This document shows positions 29,693-37,637 of a stretch of DNA of 47,055 nt, piece by piece. Numbering within the stretch: position 1 is the first letter of the stretch; every line of letters starts with the position of its first letter. This stretch comes from a virus. The DNA is taken from the IMG/VR virus record IMGVR_UViG_3300011116_000553, positions 1-47,055 of that record. One strand, written 5' to 3'. The position numbers and the translations under genes are program-made. Under the pieces are notes generated by a model that saw nothing but the letters and a program-made list of their open reading frames with translations, was not told the origin of the DNA and ran no database searches.

Positions 29693-30690
29693 ACTCGTTT
29701 CCATCCGATAAGTTTTGCCTTTGCTTCTAATCCCATAAAAGTATTCCCCTTTATGATTTTTTCTACATCAAGTCCTTCTAATATCATATCATTAATATCC
29801 TTATATTTCAAGTCTTGTGGCCAAATCACCACGGGAAATTTCATATCAATTGTCTTTTCGACTCTTGCTATCATTTCTTTATTTCTTTTTTCATTATCAT
29901 AAACAAATACGAATTCAACATCATAATTTTGAATAAAAAACATATAATCCATATCAGCACCAACCATAGCAATAGCATTATTCAAAAACATACTATCAAA
30001 AGGTCCTTCAACAATATAAACTGTTCTATTCCAATCAATTGTATCCCAACCAAATACTTTTGGTTGATGTTCATCCAAAATAATTGTAATGTATTTGACC
30101 TTTGATGATTTACTTAAACTTCTACCTTGATATCCAAAGATTTCACCATCCTTTATTAAAGGAATAATAATTCTAGGTTCATCATATTGAACTGAGTTAA
30201 AGGTCTGTTTTTGTGTATTTGTCCATTCTTTAAATTTTTCACAATAATACAGTTCACGTAGAAATTTTTCTGGTATTTGTCTTTTTTCTAAATATGCTCT
30301 TGCTGGATGTTCTGTATTTAGTTCTGCTATAGTTTGAAGATTTAGACTTTTTTTCTTGAACGAAGGTTTTTCAAACTTAATATCTGGTTCTGGAGTATTT
30401 GATCTTTTTCCAGTCAAACCACTCTTATACCTTTCCATCACATACTGATCATAAAGAACAGTATCAATATCTTTTAAAAAATTAGTAAAAGTTCGTGATA
30501 CGCCACAGTTATGACACTTAAAGTTATAATCATTCTTTATTTGATATAAGTATCCACGAGCTTTGCTCTTTTGTTTTTCAGAGTCACCGCAATAGTTACA
30601 ACGGAAATTATATAAACCTGATTTTTTCTTTGTAAATTTTTGAAGCCTGGATGAAACTAATGAAATGTATTTTTCATCAATAAAACTCAT
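29689..30690 (-). CDS. 61: DNA primase, T4 gp61-type
   Basis: This 333-residue primase has an N-terminal zinc site (YNFRCNYCGDSEKQKSKARG and NDYNFKCHNCGVSRTFTNFL, i.e. C-x2-C ... C-x2-C). A linker follows, then a TOPRIM domain: GYQGRSLSKSSKVKY, VYIVEGPFDSMFLNN with the catalytic Glu, and FVFVYDNEKRNKEMI with DxD-like acids. It makes RNA primers with the gp41 helicase for lagging-strand synthesis. Its stop overlaps the nrdA start, so replication and nucleotide supply genes are co-expressed. It overlaps the upstream small gene by ATGA. Confidence 0.93.
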   Translation of the reverse strand: MSFIDEKYISLVSSRLQKFTKKKSGLYNFRCNYCGDSEKQKSKARGYLYQIKNDYNFKCHNCGVSRTFTNFLKDIDTVLYDQYVMERYKSGLTGKRSNTPEPDIKFEKPSFKKKSLNLQTIAELNTEHPARAYLEKRQIPEKFLRELYYCEKFKEWTNTQKQTFNSVQYDEPRIIIPLIKDGEIFGYQGRSLSKSSKVKYITIILDEHQPKVFGWDTIDWNRTVYIVEGPFDSMFLNNAIAMVGADMDYMFFIQNYDVEFVFVYDNEKRNKEMIARVEKTIDMKFPVVIWPQDLKYKDINDMILEGLDVEKIIKGNTFMGLEAKAKLIGWKRV

Positions 30691-31163
30691 TTTGTAATAT
30701 TTTCGGGAGATGGAACATATCTGTGCTCCATCTTAATGCCCATTTCACTTGGTGTCAAGAGACCAGAAGCTAGTGTAGAAATTGCACCAGCAATTACAGC
30801 AGCAAATAATCCAACACCAACAGTCATCCATTTAATTTTTTTTATTTCTTCAACTTTTTTATCAATAGTATCCATCCTATCGTGACTTTTTTCTACAATT
30901 TCATCAATTCTATCACTCAAATCTACATCTTCTGCTTCTACTGTTTTTTTGAGATCATCAATCATTTTAATGATCACTTCGTCAGATCTTATGCCTTGCT
31001 CTAACCTTTCTTCATGTATTGCAAGCATTTTAGAAATGCCTTGACTTGTTTCGCTAATGGCAAAAATTGCATCTTCGATTTTTCTCATCATCTGCTCATA
31101 AATAGAAACTTTTTCTTCAAGGACTGCAACTTTAGTGTCAGTCGATGCTCCTTGGTTAAACAT
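30687..31163 (-). CDS. coiled-coil membrane protein
   Basis: This 158-residue protein has a long heptad-rich region at about 10-110 (KVAVLEEKVSIYEQMMRKIE, DRIDEIVEKSHDRMDTIDKK), one membrane helix (MTVGVGLFAAVIAGAISTLA near 113-132) and a short outside tail, EHRYVPSPENI. This layout is typical of a conserved cyanophage family of unknown function and is compatible with a holin- or tail-type membrane protein. It overlaps primase by ATGA and the small protein upstream by 8 bp. Confidence 0.7.
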   Translation of the reverse strand: MFNQGASTDTKVAVLEEKVSIYEQMMRKIEDAIFAISETSQGISKMLAIHEERLEQGIRSDEVIIKMIDDLKKTVEAEDVDLSDRIDEIVEKSHDRMDTIDKKVEEIKKIKWMTVGVGLFAAVIAGAISTLASGLLTPSEMGIKMEHRYVPSPENITK

Positions 31164-31368
31164 TTTTCTTTCTCCTAAAAATGTCTTTGTATAAAAATGG
31201 TAATCTTTTATATTTTTTTTTTCTTAAATCAACTGGTGGTTGATCTGGTGGTAAACCTGCAATATTTCCACTAGATGCATTATTAGTTGGAACTCCAGCT
31301 GCTGCAATTCCTTCTTCACGAAGATTACGAATAATTTCAATAATTTTTAAAAGATTTTCTTCTTGCAT
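31156..31368 (-). CDS. small cyanophage protein, 70 aa
   Basis: I start at ATG 31368, which overlaps the TAA of the gene upstream by one base (TAATG); a longer frame begins at 31395. The 70-residue product has a helix (MQEENLLKIIEIIRNLREEG), a flexible part (VPTNNASSGNIAGLPPDQPP) and a basic tail (RKKKYKRLPFLYKDIFRRKK). This layout recurs in cyanomyoviruses, usually beside the coiled-coil membrane protein. No function is known. Confidence 0.7.
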   Translation of the reverse strand: MQEENLLKIIEIIRNLREEGIAAAGVPTNNASSGNIAGLPPDQPPVDLRKKKYKRLPFLYKDIFRRKKNV

Positions 31369-31739
31369 TAGATTTGATTTAATGTTTTGAGACATTCAAT
31401 ATCAATTGGAATATCGTGTATTGTAGATTTTGGGTATTCAGGTAATCTTCCCAAATACATAACAAACGTTTTTAAAACACCCCAAAGGTCTTTATTGATT
31501 TTATAAAACAATAAAGGTGTTGTAGCTTCACCAAATACATTATAAAGAACCATGAAATGATTAATAATCAAATGATTATTCAATTCGCCAGTATTCTTAT
31601 ATTTGTTTAAAAGTCGTTTAATCCATTTAAATCTTTTCATATCCTCAAAAAAATCCTCTTGCGTAACTGCTTGAGGATTTTCATAATGTTTAATTGCAAA
31701 GATTATATAATTCTCTTCATTCAATTCATCAAATTTCAT
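31368..31739 (-). CDS. conserved hypothetical phage protein, 123 aa
   Basis: This 123-residue all-helical protein begins MKFDELNEENYIIFAIKHYE and contains RFKWIKRLLNKYKNTGELNN and LILNHF-like NHLIINHFMVLYNVFGEATT near residues 50-70. The motif of a helix with NHLIxNHFxxLYNxFG is widespread in T4-like marine phages as a protein of unknown function. It sits between the structural gene at 31748 and the small-protein/primase group. Confidence 0.75.
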   Translation of the reverse strand: MKFDELNEENYIIFAIKHYENPQAVTQEDFFEDMKRFKWIKRLLNKYKNTGELNNHLIINHFMVLYNVFGEATTPLLFYKINKDLWGVLKTFVMYLGRLPEYPKSTIHDIPIDIECLKTLNQI

Positions 31740-31747
31740 GTTGTATA

Positions 31748-32782
31748 TTATTTAACTGTTAATGTAGTTGTTCCAAGACCAACAGCAGTTACTCCATCTT
31801 TCTGTACAGAAAGATAAGTTCCAGCACCACCTACTTGACGAATAAGATCAGAAGTAAATGAACTTACAATACCAATGCCAGTTGCACCATCAGTACCAAC
31901 ACCAATAAATCCTCTGCTCATATCAATAAACATCTTTGTAGCATTTGTTCTTGTGCTGAATGTAACTCCAAGTCCTGCAGTAATTGTTGAAGCAATTGTA
32001 CTTGCTGTTCCAATTTGAACAGAAGTAGTTCCAACAGCAACAACAGAAACATTTGTAAGTTTACCTGCTACGGTAAGGGAACTTCCAATAGAAACACCCG
32101 TTACTGAGTCAACAAAGATATTAGTTCCACCAATCGCAACAGTTTGTCCTGCTGTAGTTACTGATGTTGTGAATGGAACGTTTGCAGTCAAAACAGTACT
32201 TGGTGTAGTGAATGCAAATGCTATTCTGTTGGTGATTTGTCCGTTGTAATTTGTAAAAGCAGTTAATCCTCTGTCATTTACATAATTAACAACTGCTACT
32301 CCAGGTGAAACTGATGCTGCTGTTGCAACAATTGCAGTGCTTTCATTTACATTATTAGCATCAAAGGTACGAATTCTAACTGTTGCTCCGGCAGAAACAT
32401 AAACCAATTCATTATAAACAAGATGAACGTATCCACTAGTATTAGTAGCAATACCAGTAGTTCCACCACCACCAACAGAGATTGGTGATGCCTTATTTGG
32501 ATCTTCGAAGAAAACTGCTACTGGAGTAGAATTTCCGTGTCCTTTAGTACCTGCACCACTACCAGCAGTATTCAGACCAGCAACAGGAACTAAAACCTCA
32601 TCATAATACCTGGTGCTAATTCCAGAGTTTTCAGAACTCTTGTAGTGTCTGTGTATCCATCCTCTACCATCAGCAAAAACATTATGCCCTGTAATGTTTT
32701 TGTCAACGATGTGCATAAACTTTGGAATGTTATAATTATTTGCCGCAGTTTCGGTTGTTGTTGAAATGCCCCAGAGTGCCAT
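31748..32782 (-). CDS. putative virion structural protein
   Basis: This 344-residue protein starts MALWGISTTTETAANNYNIP, then DGRGWIHRHYKSSENSGIST and RYYDEVLVPVAGLNTAGSGA. The rest is rich in Gly, Thr, Val and Ala with alternating beta strands (VGGGGTTGIATNTSGYVHLV; TAGQTVAIGGTNIFVDSVTG), like phage decoration or fibre-type domains, and few charged residues. A perfect late promoter fused to a terminator lies 29 bp upstream, in keeping with a virion role. No catalytic motif is seen. Confidence 0.8.
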   Translation of the reverse strand: MALWGISTTTETAANNYNIPKFMHIVDKNITGHNVFADGRGWIHRHYKSSENSGISTRYYDEVLVPVAGLNTAGSGAGTKGHGNSTPVAVFFEDPNKASPISVGGGGTTGIATNTSGYVHLVYNELVYVSAGATVRIRTFDANNVNESTAIVATAASVSPGVAVVNYVNDRGLTAFTNYNGQITNRIAFAFTTPSTVLTANVPFTTSVTTAGQTVAIGGTNIFVDSVTGVSIGSSLTVAGKLTNVSVVAVGTTSVQIGTASTIASTITAGLGVTFSTRTNATKMFIDMSRGFIGVGTDGATGIGIVSSFTSDLIRQVGGAGTYLSVQKDGVTAVGLGTTTLTVK

Positions 32783-32810
32783 TCTTTTCTTCCGTAAGTT
32801 TTCCTAAAAG

Positions 32811-32818
32811 TATTTATA
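32811..32818 (-). promoter_or_regulatory. T4-type late promoter
   Basis: A perfect TATAAATA on the minus strand, 29 bp before the structural gene start, overlaps the T-tract of the terminator at 32819-32844. Confidence 0.78.
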
Positions 32819-32844
32819 AAAAATGGGGAGTTGTTTACTCCCCA
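32819..32844 (-). terminator. intrinsic terminator after the small-gene pair
   Basis: TGGGGAG and CTCCCCA form a 7-bp stem with a 7-nt loop, followed on the minus strand by TTTTTT that runs into a late promoter. Confidence 0.85.
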
Positions 32845-32850
32845 ATAAAA

Positions 32851-33015
32851 CTATTTTTTATTGAGTGAATGTCGTAAAAAGTTGATTATAACTTCATAAA
32901 TAGCGGATTGTTTTATTTTTTTATTAGCACCCAACCATTCAGAAATGGCAAGGCAAATGGCTAAAAAAAGAGTAAATCCGTAATTATAAAAAACACAAGC
33001 TATTGCGGCTGTCAC
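32851..33015 (-). CDS. small membrane protein, 54 aa, GTG start
   Basis: GTG 33015 overlaps the TGA of the gene before it (GTGA) and opens 54 codons: TAAIACVFYNYGFTLFLAIC with one membrane helix, then LAISEWLGANKKIKQSAIYE and a basic amphipathic tail (VIINFLRHSLNKK). The start is set by the coupling overlap. The topology would fit a holin-like or pore-associated protein, but no family is recognised. Confidence 0.6.
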   Translation of the reverse strand: MTAAIACVFYNYGFTLFLAICLAISEWLGANKKIKQSAIYEVIINFLRHSLNKK

Positions 33016-33176
33016 TTAAGAAGAGCAGCTTTAACTGTTGCAAAAATCACATTATCAATATCATTATCAGTTGCTTTTACATATCTTTCTATTAATTGAA
33101 CTACGAGTTCTTTAACTTGACGTGATTGAGCAGCCTGAAGAATAATAGGCTTTACAACAGATACTAGAAATTTCAT
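33012..33176 (-). CDS. small helical protein, 54 aa
   Basis: ATG 33176, preceded by GGAGAT, opens a 54-codon frame: MKFLVSVVKPIILQAAQSRQ, then VKELVVQLIERYVKATDNDI and DNVIFATVKAALLK. The amphipathic helices look like a regular small cyanophage protein. A perfect late promoter lies 30 bp upstream and the next small gene is coupled by GTGA. Function unknown. Confidence 0.65.
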   Translation of the reverse strand: MKFLVSVVKPIILQAAQSRQVKELVVQLIERYVKATDNDIDNVIFATVKAALLK

Positions 33177-33205
33177 TTTTTTATCTCCGTGTTTGTGTCC
33201 TGGAT

Positions 33206-33213
33206 TATTTATA
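33206..33213 (-). promoter_or_regulatory. T4-type late promoter
   Basis: A perfect TATAAATA on the minus strand lies 30 bp before the 54-residue gene, in the gap after the DUF6321-like gene. Confidence 0.72.
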
Positions 33214-33227
33214 AAATTTTGATATTT

Positions 33228-34565
33228 TTAACACTTCCAACGTCTTCTTGCTGCTAATCCTCTTTCGCCCTTCCAACTTCTACTACGGGAGCAGAAGTTT
33301 TTGCGACGTTTTGCTGCCTTACTTCCTGGTTTTACATCACCAGTTACAGGTGCTTGAAGATGAGCACCAGTAGCACGATTGTATTTATCCCTACCTTTTT
33401 TAGTAAGTCCACCACCTCTTTCTACTGAAAGTTTTTCCCCTCTTCCAACCGATAATACAGGACCTTCTTCTTTTAGTTTAGTTTCACTTGCCATATAATC
33501 AGCAGCAGTATCAATATAATCTGTTGCCTTTGAGATTTTAGATTGAACCCAGGCAGGAAGTTGTTGATTTGGTGCCTTTATTTTTTTACGAAGTGATTTG
33601 ATTGCTCTTTCCATCGTGGAAAGTTCATTATGAGCCATTCCACCTTCCTCATCTTTATATGCTTCTTTAATTGAAGTTTCATTTGGATTGATGTCAATTT
33701 TATTTGTTGCATCTTTTGGCATCACATCAACAATTTTTTTCTTTTCTATTTTCCCCTTATTATCCTCAACTTCAATAATAAGTTCCTCTCTCCAGTTGGA
33801 ATATTCTTCTTCTGATAAGGTCTTATCAATTGCCCTAGTAATAGGTGTTTTTATCCCTCGGGACCCCGGCATCGACCTGGCATCACGAGGGGGGTGATTG
33901 GCAGTGAAGATTTTCCTGGCTTGCTGGGTAATAGGATAATTCCACTTCCCTATGGTCGGCATTTTTGCAACAGGTTTTGAGAACACTGATGATGCTTGTG
34001 GGTTTGGTGCAGTTCCAGAAGTTCCAGAAGTTCCTGGTGTTGGTGGTTTAGGTGTAGTTCCAGAAGTTCCTGGTGTTGGTGGTTTAGGTGCAGTAGGTCT
34101 TCCTGCTGTTTGTCTTTCTTTCTTTTCTGGTTGATTGCCTTCTGCTGCCTTTGCTTCTGCATCTGCTTTTCTTTTTGCTGCTAATGCTTTTACACCGTGA
34201 ACAACAGCACCACCAACTCCAGCAGCAGCAGAACCTACATTTCCAAGTGCCTTTGCGTAAGCAGTACCCTCTTTATCCTTATCAGAAATCTGTTGTGTTT
34301 TAATTCCCGAAATCGATGAATTTGCGGCATCTACGTTCTTCTTGACATTTCCTTTTTTTAATCTGTTAAGTTGTGCTTTCTTTTGATCCTCATATTTTTG
34401 CCTTTTAAAGGCAAGTTGTCTTTCCAAGTAATCTTGATAAGAAGATTTGCCTTTTTGTGTCTTTTCTTCTTTATTCTTTTTTCTTTCATCTCGTAATGCT
34501 GCTTCTCCTGCTCTTCTGATTTCAGCAGCAGTTGCTTCTTTTATAACTTCCTTCCAAGTTCTCAT
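33228..34565 (-). CDS. putative internal virion protein with capsid-targeting-like N terminus and DUF6321-like tail
   Basis: This 445-residue protein starts MRTWKEVIKEATAAE, which parallels the T4 capsid-targeting peptide MKTYQEFIAEA position by position, with Ile8 and Glu10 before a likely gp21 cleavage. A basic helical segment and a Pro/Gly/Thr-rich repeat linker (about 160-190) follow. Then comes a helical domain, EEGGMAHNELSTMERAIKSL and LPAWVQSKISKATDYIDTAA. The C-terminal block (TKKGRDKYNRATGAHLQAPV, GSKAAKRRKNFCSRSRSWKG, AARRRWKC) matches the phage family known as DUF6321. The strong basicity fits DNA-side packaging in the head. Confidence 0.75.
   Translation of the reverse strand: MRTWKEVIKEATAAEIRRAGEAALRDERKKNKEEKTQKGKSSYQDYLERQLAFKRQKYEDQKKAQLNRLKKGNVKKNVDAANSSISGIKTQQISDKDKEGTAYAKALGNVGSAAAGVGGAVVHGVKALAAKRKADAEAKAAEGNQPEKKERQTAGRPTAPKPPTPGTSGTTPKPPTPGTSGTSGTAPNPQASSVFSKPVAKMPTIGKWNYPITQQARKIFTANHPPRDARSMPGSRGIKTPITRAIDKTLSEEEYSNWREELIIEVEDNKGKIEKKKIVDVMPKDATNKIDINPNETSIKEAYKDEEGGMAHNELSTMERAIKSLRKKIKAPNQQLPAWVQSKISKATDYIDTAADYMASETKLKEEGPVLSVGRGEKLSVERGGGLTKKGRDKYNRATGAHLQAPVTGDVKPGSKAAKRRKNFCSRSRSWKGERGLAARRRWKC
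34029..34100 (-). repeat. 36-bp tandem repeat coding for a Pro-Gly-Thr linker
   Basis: Two near-identical 36-bp copies (34029-34064 and 34065-34100, the second degenerate at its end) encode the repeated PKPPTPGTSGT segment of the DUF6321-like protein. Copy number may vary between phages. Confidence 0.75.
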
Positions 34566-35761
34566 TTTACTTTTGATACTTTATTCCTACTGGTATTTAT
34601 GTTTTTCTTTGGTATAGTCGGTTTAATCTCTACATCCGTATATGAAACTACTGGTTGTCCAGGTGTCATAGATTGTGCGTGTGCTCTATAAGAACAAGTG
34701 CCAATCTCTTGTACTTCTCTCAAATCCTTTAACCAACTCTTAAACATTACTCCCTCATTCGTTACACATATCAAATGATTTGCTCCACGACGAAGTATTC
34801 TTCCAACCAATCCAGTATTTAAGTTTTCTACCAAACAACCAACATCAAATAAACCATTATTTTTATATTCCCACCTTAATCCATTAAAATCAAGTTCAGG
34901 AGCAATTTTCCAAAGTTCAGTATCTTCAGAAACCTTCATAGATTTCATTACAGTATTAAACATTTCTTGTTTTTCACTTATTCTCATCGATGGTGGCAAT
35001 CCAGTTGAAAACTTTTCATAATCACCCATCGCAGCAGCAGTTCTCATCATCGCGGAAGAACCAGCACCTTCTATATCACTATCTGGGTCTTTTATTCCAG
35101 AAGAAACAACTTCAATACTATTGAACTGATAATCCTGACCTTCACCCTTATGTGCTAAACTTTGAAACTCTCCAAGCCTATCTTGTCCGACTACAATCAC
35201 TACATCAGTATATCCATCATTATAAACAGAACCTAAAACATCAAAAATAGTTCGTATCTCATCACTATCCACAATATAATCAGCATACTTAGAAAACATC
35301 GATTTCATATAAGAAATCTTTAGTTGCGGATTGAGTGGATCTGAACTTCCATCTTGAATACGACTTGGATAAATGCGATATTCATATCCTCTTCTTGTTG
35401 CTTGACTATAACCTGCTCTTAATAATGCTTCGTGATTTTTAGATGGTGGATTAAATCTTCCAAGTAAAATAACAATACCATTTGGTTGCTGCTCTTGTTG
35501 TTGGTCTTGTGCTACTTGTGTTTGTTGTTGTGGTATTGTTTGCTGCTGTGATGCTAACGACTGTTGTGATGCCGTTGTTTGTTGTGTATCAGCACCACCT
35601 TGCCCAAAGTACTTTAACTTTCCGCCAACTGTTTTTGCTATTAACTTCCCCTGCTTATCATACCAATCCCCGTGCCCATCACCCACAAGACCCCTATTCT
35701 TTGCTTCGGTAGATGCAAGGGTTTCTGTGGCTTCTTTGATGAACTGGACAAATGTCTTCAT
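34562..35761 (-). CDS. nucleotidyltransferase with T4-like capsid-targeting N terminus
   Basis: This 399-residue protein starts MKTFVQFIKEATE, matching the T4 internal-protein targeting peptide MKTYQEFIAEA with the same Ile8-x-Glu10-Ala11 cleavage pattern. Residues 55-95 are a Gln-rich linker. A cytidylyltransferase-like fold follows: NGIVILLGRFNPPSKNHEAL (the H-x-H variant NPPxxxH), DVVIVVGQDRLGEF, and EGAGSSAMMRTAA (the ISSTxxR-type loop). A C-terminal SH3-like domain (GCLVENLNTGLVGRILRRGA) ends the protein. It may be packed in the head and injected; the substrate is unknown. Confidence 0.8.
   Translation of the reverse strand: MKTFVQFIKEATETLASTEAKNRGLVGDGHGDWYDKQGKLIAKTVGGKLKYFGQGGADTQQTTASQQSLASQQQTIPQQQTQVAQDQQQEQQPNGIVILLGRFNPPSKNHEALLRAGYSQATRRGYEYRIYPSRIQDGSSDPLNPQLKISYMKSMFSKYADYIVDSDEIRTIFDVLGSVYNDGYTDVVIVVGQDRLGEFQSLAHKGEGQDYQFNSIEVVSSGIKDPDSDIEGAGSSAMMRTAAAMGDYEKFSTGLPPSMRISEKQEMFNTVMKSMKVSEDTELWKIAPELDFNGLRWEYKNNGLFDVGCLVENLNTGLVGRILRRGANHLICVTNEGVMFKSWLKDLREVQEIGTCSYRAHAQSMTPGQPVVSYTDVEIKPTIPKKNINTSRNKVSKVK
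34594..34601 (-). promoter_or_regulatory. late-type element variant
   Basis: CATAAATA on the minus strand, one base from TATAAATA, lies 29 bp before the DUF6321-like gene, inside the 3' end of the nucleotidyltransferase gene. Confidence 0.45.
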
Positions 35762-35779
35762 TTATGTAGTATTTTTAGT

Positions 35780-35787
35780 TATTTATT
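35780..35787 (-). promoter_or_regulatory. late-type element variant
   Basis: AATAAATA on the minus strand lies 19 bp before the nucleotidyltransferase gene. It differs by one base from the late consensus. Confidence 0.4.
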
Positions 35788-35795
35788 CTTATTAT

Positions 35796-37028
35796 TCAGT
35801 AAAGTTTTCCGTGAGGTCCAAATTTTGGACCTTTTCTAATAGACAACCAAAACATATCAGTCCAAAATTCTTCATATTTTTGATTTGGTTTTAATGTAAG
35901 GACCTGATAAATAAAATTCAATTGCATCAATTTACTATTTGCTAAATGTATATTCTGTTTAGATGAAGAAAATAAACTTTCAAATGTTAAAATAAAATCA
36001 TCTTTTGTTCTAATATTAGTAGTACATAATGTTTTAATTTTTTCAAACATCAAAGCATATTCATCTTTTGATTTTTTAAATTCTTCCAGGTTTTTTGGAT
36101 AGTTTTGATGTTTATTATCAAAATTCAATCCATTACTTTTTAATAAATCTATAACTTTATCGACTTGTGCCTTTCCACCTCTCGCAGAAGATCCTGGTAT
36201 ACTTCCTTCAAACTTTAAATTGCTAAACCGAGAAGGTCCACTATTACTTTTAATTTGAAATATATATTTTGTTCCAAGAGTAATATATAAATCTTTTGTA
36301 CCCAGTGCAATTTGTCCTCCTTTTTTCAAAGATAAATCTAATTTAAGTTTAGTGTTAGATTTTGAAGTTGTGTATTGTTTTTTTGCTTTTTTTAATATTC
36401 TTTGATTTCCAATTCTAATATTAACTTCTTCAAATACAGCTTTTTTGCCTGATACTTTCTTTAAGGATATACCAACAACTCTTTTTTCTTTAAATAATTG
36501 CCTCAATATATCATTCAATTGGTCTATTGTCTGTCCACCAGTAATTCCATTTTTTCCAATATGTTGATTTATTTCATCTTCTACTTTTTGTTTATCTTTA
36601 ACTAACCAAATATCAACAGGAGACCAATCTGCAATTTTTGTTATTCCCAAACTTTTTACTTTATCTTCAATAAAATTTCTAAAAGTTCCAGAACCTCTAT
36701 ATTCAAATACATCCCATTCTGGACTTGCGTATATATTAAAAATTTTTTCTTGTTGTTTTAAATATGATTGCAACCAATCATATGGAATATCTCCCCCAAA
36801 TATTTTTTTTAACTCACCATAATCTTTATCATTTTTAATACCATCTACTGTTGTATATACTTTACTTCTATCGGTATTTCTTACAACTTTATTAAAAATC
36901 CAAACAGATGCTTTTTCTTGTTGAGATGCTGATGGATCTGCATTTAATGAACCTCTCTTTTCTTTTATTAAATCTATATTTTTATCATAACCAGCAGACA
37001 TTCTTTCAGAAACATTTGCATTTTCCAT
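35796..37028 (-). CDS. hypothetical protein, possible PD-(D/E)XK-like fold
   Basis: This 410-residue protein has no family I can name. In the middle WSPVDIWLVKDKQKVEDEIN (about 140-160) and KRVVGISLKKVSGKKAVFEE (about 183-202) give D-I-W ... G-I-S-L-K-K, a spacing seen in restriction-type PD-(D/E)XK nucleases. This is suggestive only. Other visible parts are PYDWLQSYLKQQEKIFNIYA and a C-terminal NFIYQVLTLKPNQKYEEFW. Its Shine-Dalgarno sequence (GGGGG) lies in the 3' arm of a hairpin at 37038-37064. The gene is A/T-rich and Lys-rich. Confidence 0.65.
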   Translation of the reverse strand: MENANVSERMSAGYDKNIDLIKEKRGSLNADPSASQQEKASVWIFNKVVRNTDRSKVYTTVDGIKNDKDYGELKKIFGGDIPYDWLQSYLKQQEKIFNIYASPEWDVFEYRGSGTFRNFIEDKVKSLGITKIADWSPVDIWLVKDKQKVEDEINQHIGKNGITGGQTIDQLNDILRQLFKEKRVVGISLKKVSGKKAVFEEVNIRIGNQRILKKAKKQYTTSKSNTKLKLDLSLKKGGQIALGTKDLYITLGTKYIFQIKSNSGPSRFSNLKFEGSIPGSSARGGKAQVDKVIDLLKSNGLNFDNKHQNYPKNLEEFKKSKDEYALMFEKIKTLCTTNIRTKDDFILTFESLFSSSKQNIHLANSKLMQLNFIYQVLTLKPNQKYEEFWTDMFWLSIRKGPKFGPHGKLY

Positions 37029-37037
37029 ATAATAAGT

Positions 37038-37064
37038 CCCCCTTTCTTATATTTAGAAAGGGGG
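37038..37064 (-). promoter_or_regulatory. hairpin sequestering the ribosome binding site
   Basis: CCCCCTTTC and GAAAGGGGG form a 9-bp perfect stem with a 9-nt loop on the minus strand. The G-rich 3' arm is the only Shine-Dalgarno candidate for the 410-residue gene, ending 9 nt before its ATG. No T-run follows, so it is not a typical terminator. Confidence 0.7.
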
Positions 37065-37074
37065 AATATATCTA

Positions 37075-37230
37075 TTATAGATTTCTTATCTTTTCTTGGA
37101 CGGATTCTGATGTTGCTTTAACTCTATACTCAACTTCATCCCTTCTGGAAAGTTCTGTAAGTATTTCAGCAGCAATATCCCATAGTTCCGAAGAATGTCT
37201 ATGATTATAAGGCCAGGTTGCTGTATTCAC
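37075..37230 (-). CDS. small protein coupled to MazG, 51 aa
   Basis: GTG 37230 overlaps the TGA of mazG and has AAGGAG 5 bp before it. The 51-residue product reads VNTATWPYNHRHSSELWDIA, then AEILTELSRRDEVEYRVKAT and SESVQEKIRNL. The strong ribosome binding site and coupling overlap make it credible. It is helical and charged, and its role is unknown; because it is made with MazG, a partner role in nucleotide signalling is a guess only. Confidence 0.65.
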   Translation of the reverse strand: MNTATWPYNHRHSSELWDIAAEILTELSRRDEVEYRVKATSESVQEKIRNL

Positions 37231-37637
37231 AAATCTCCTTCCTTACGATTTTCACTTCTATAAACATCAAATGTTCCTTCTGGATATCTTGTCGATAACT
37301 TTTGATAGTTGATTTCCATTAGTTCTTCAAATGTAGTATCTAAAGCAATACATACCTGCGACATATACCATAAAATATCTCCTGCTTCCTTCTTCATATG
37401 AATGATATTGTCTTCATTGTAAGGTTTACCTTGAAGAAACATTTTCTTCACAATTTCAGTAAATTCCCCTGCTTCGGCACTTATACCAAATGCAGCAGTC
37501 AAAAGACGAGGAACATCAGCACCCAATGTTCCTAATTCGTCCAAACGAGCAGTAAGACTGGAATACTTACTACTTGCTTCACTAGTAGTCTGCTTTACAA
37601 ACTCAATATACTTACTTGGTTCAATATTATTAGACAT
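37227..37637 (-). CDS. mazG: MazG-type nucleotide pyrophosphohydrolase
   Basis: This 136-residue all-alpha NTP-PPase has LLTAAFGISAEAGEFTEIVK (the E-x-G-E helix) and MKKEAGDILWYMSQVCIALD (E-x2-D metal ligands), in the right order and spacing for the MazG superfamily. Cyanophage MazG is a known auxiliary gene thought to modulate host nucleotide pools or (p)ppGpp; its preferred substrate is still debated. It is coupled to gp41 by overlap and followed by the 51-residue gene. Confidence 0.93.
   Translation of the reverse strand: MSNNIEPSKYIEFVKQTTSEASSKYSSLTARLDELGTLGADVPRLLTAAFGISAEAGEFTEIVKKMFLQGKPYNEDNIIHMKKEAGDILWYMSQVCIALDTTFEELMEINYQKLSTRYPEGTFDVYRSENRKEGDL

Noticed and set aside
34029-34100. 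36-bp tandem repeat as a possible CRISPR array
   Set aside because: Only two directly adjacent copies without spacers, in frame within a protein linker.
37038-37064. 9-bp hairpin as a terminator
   Set aside because: No T-run follows on either strand, while its 3' arm is the ribosome binding site of the next gene.
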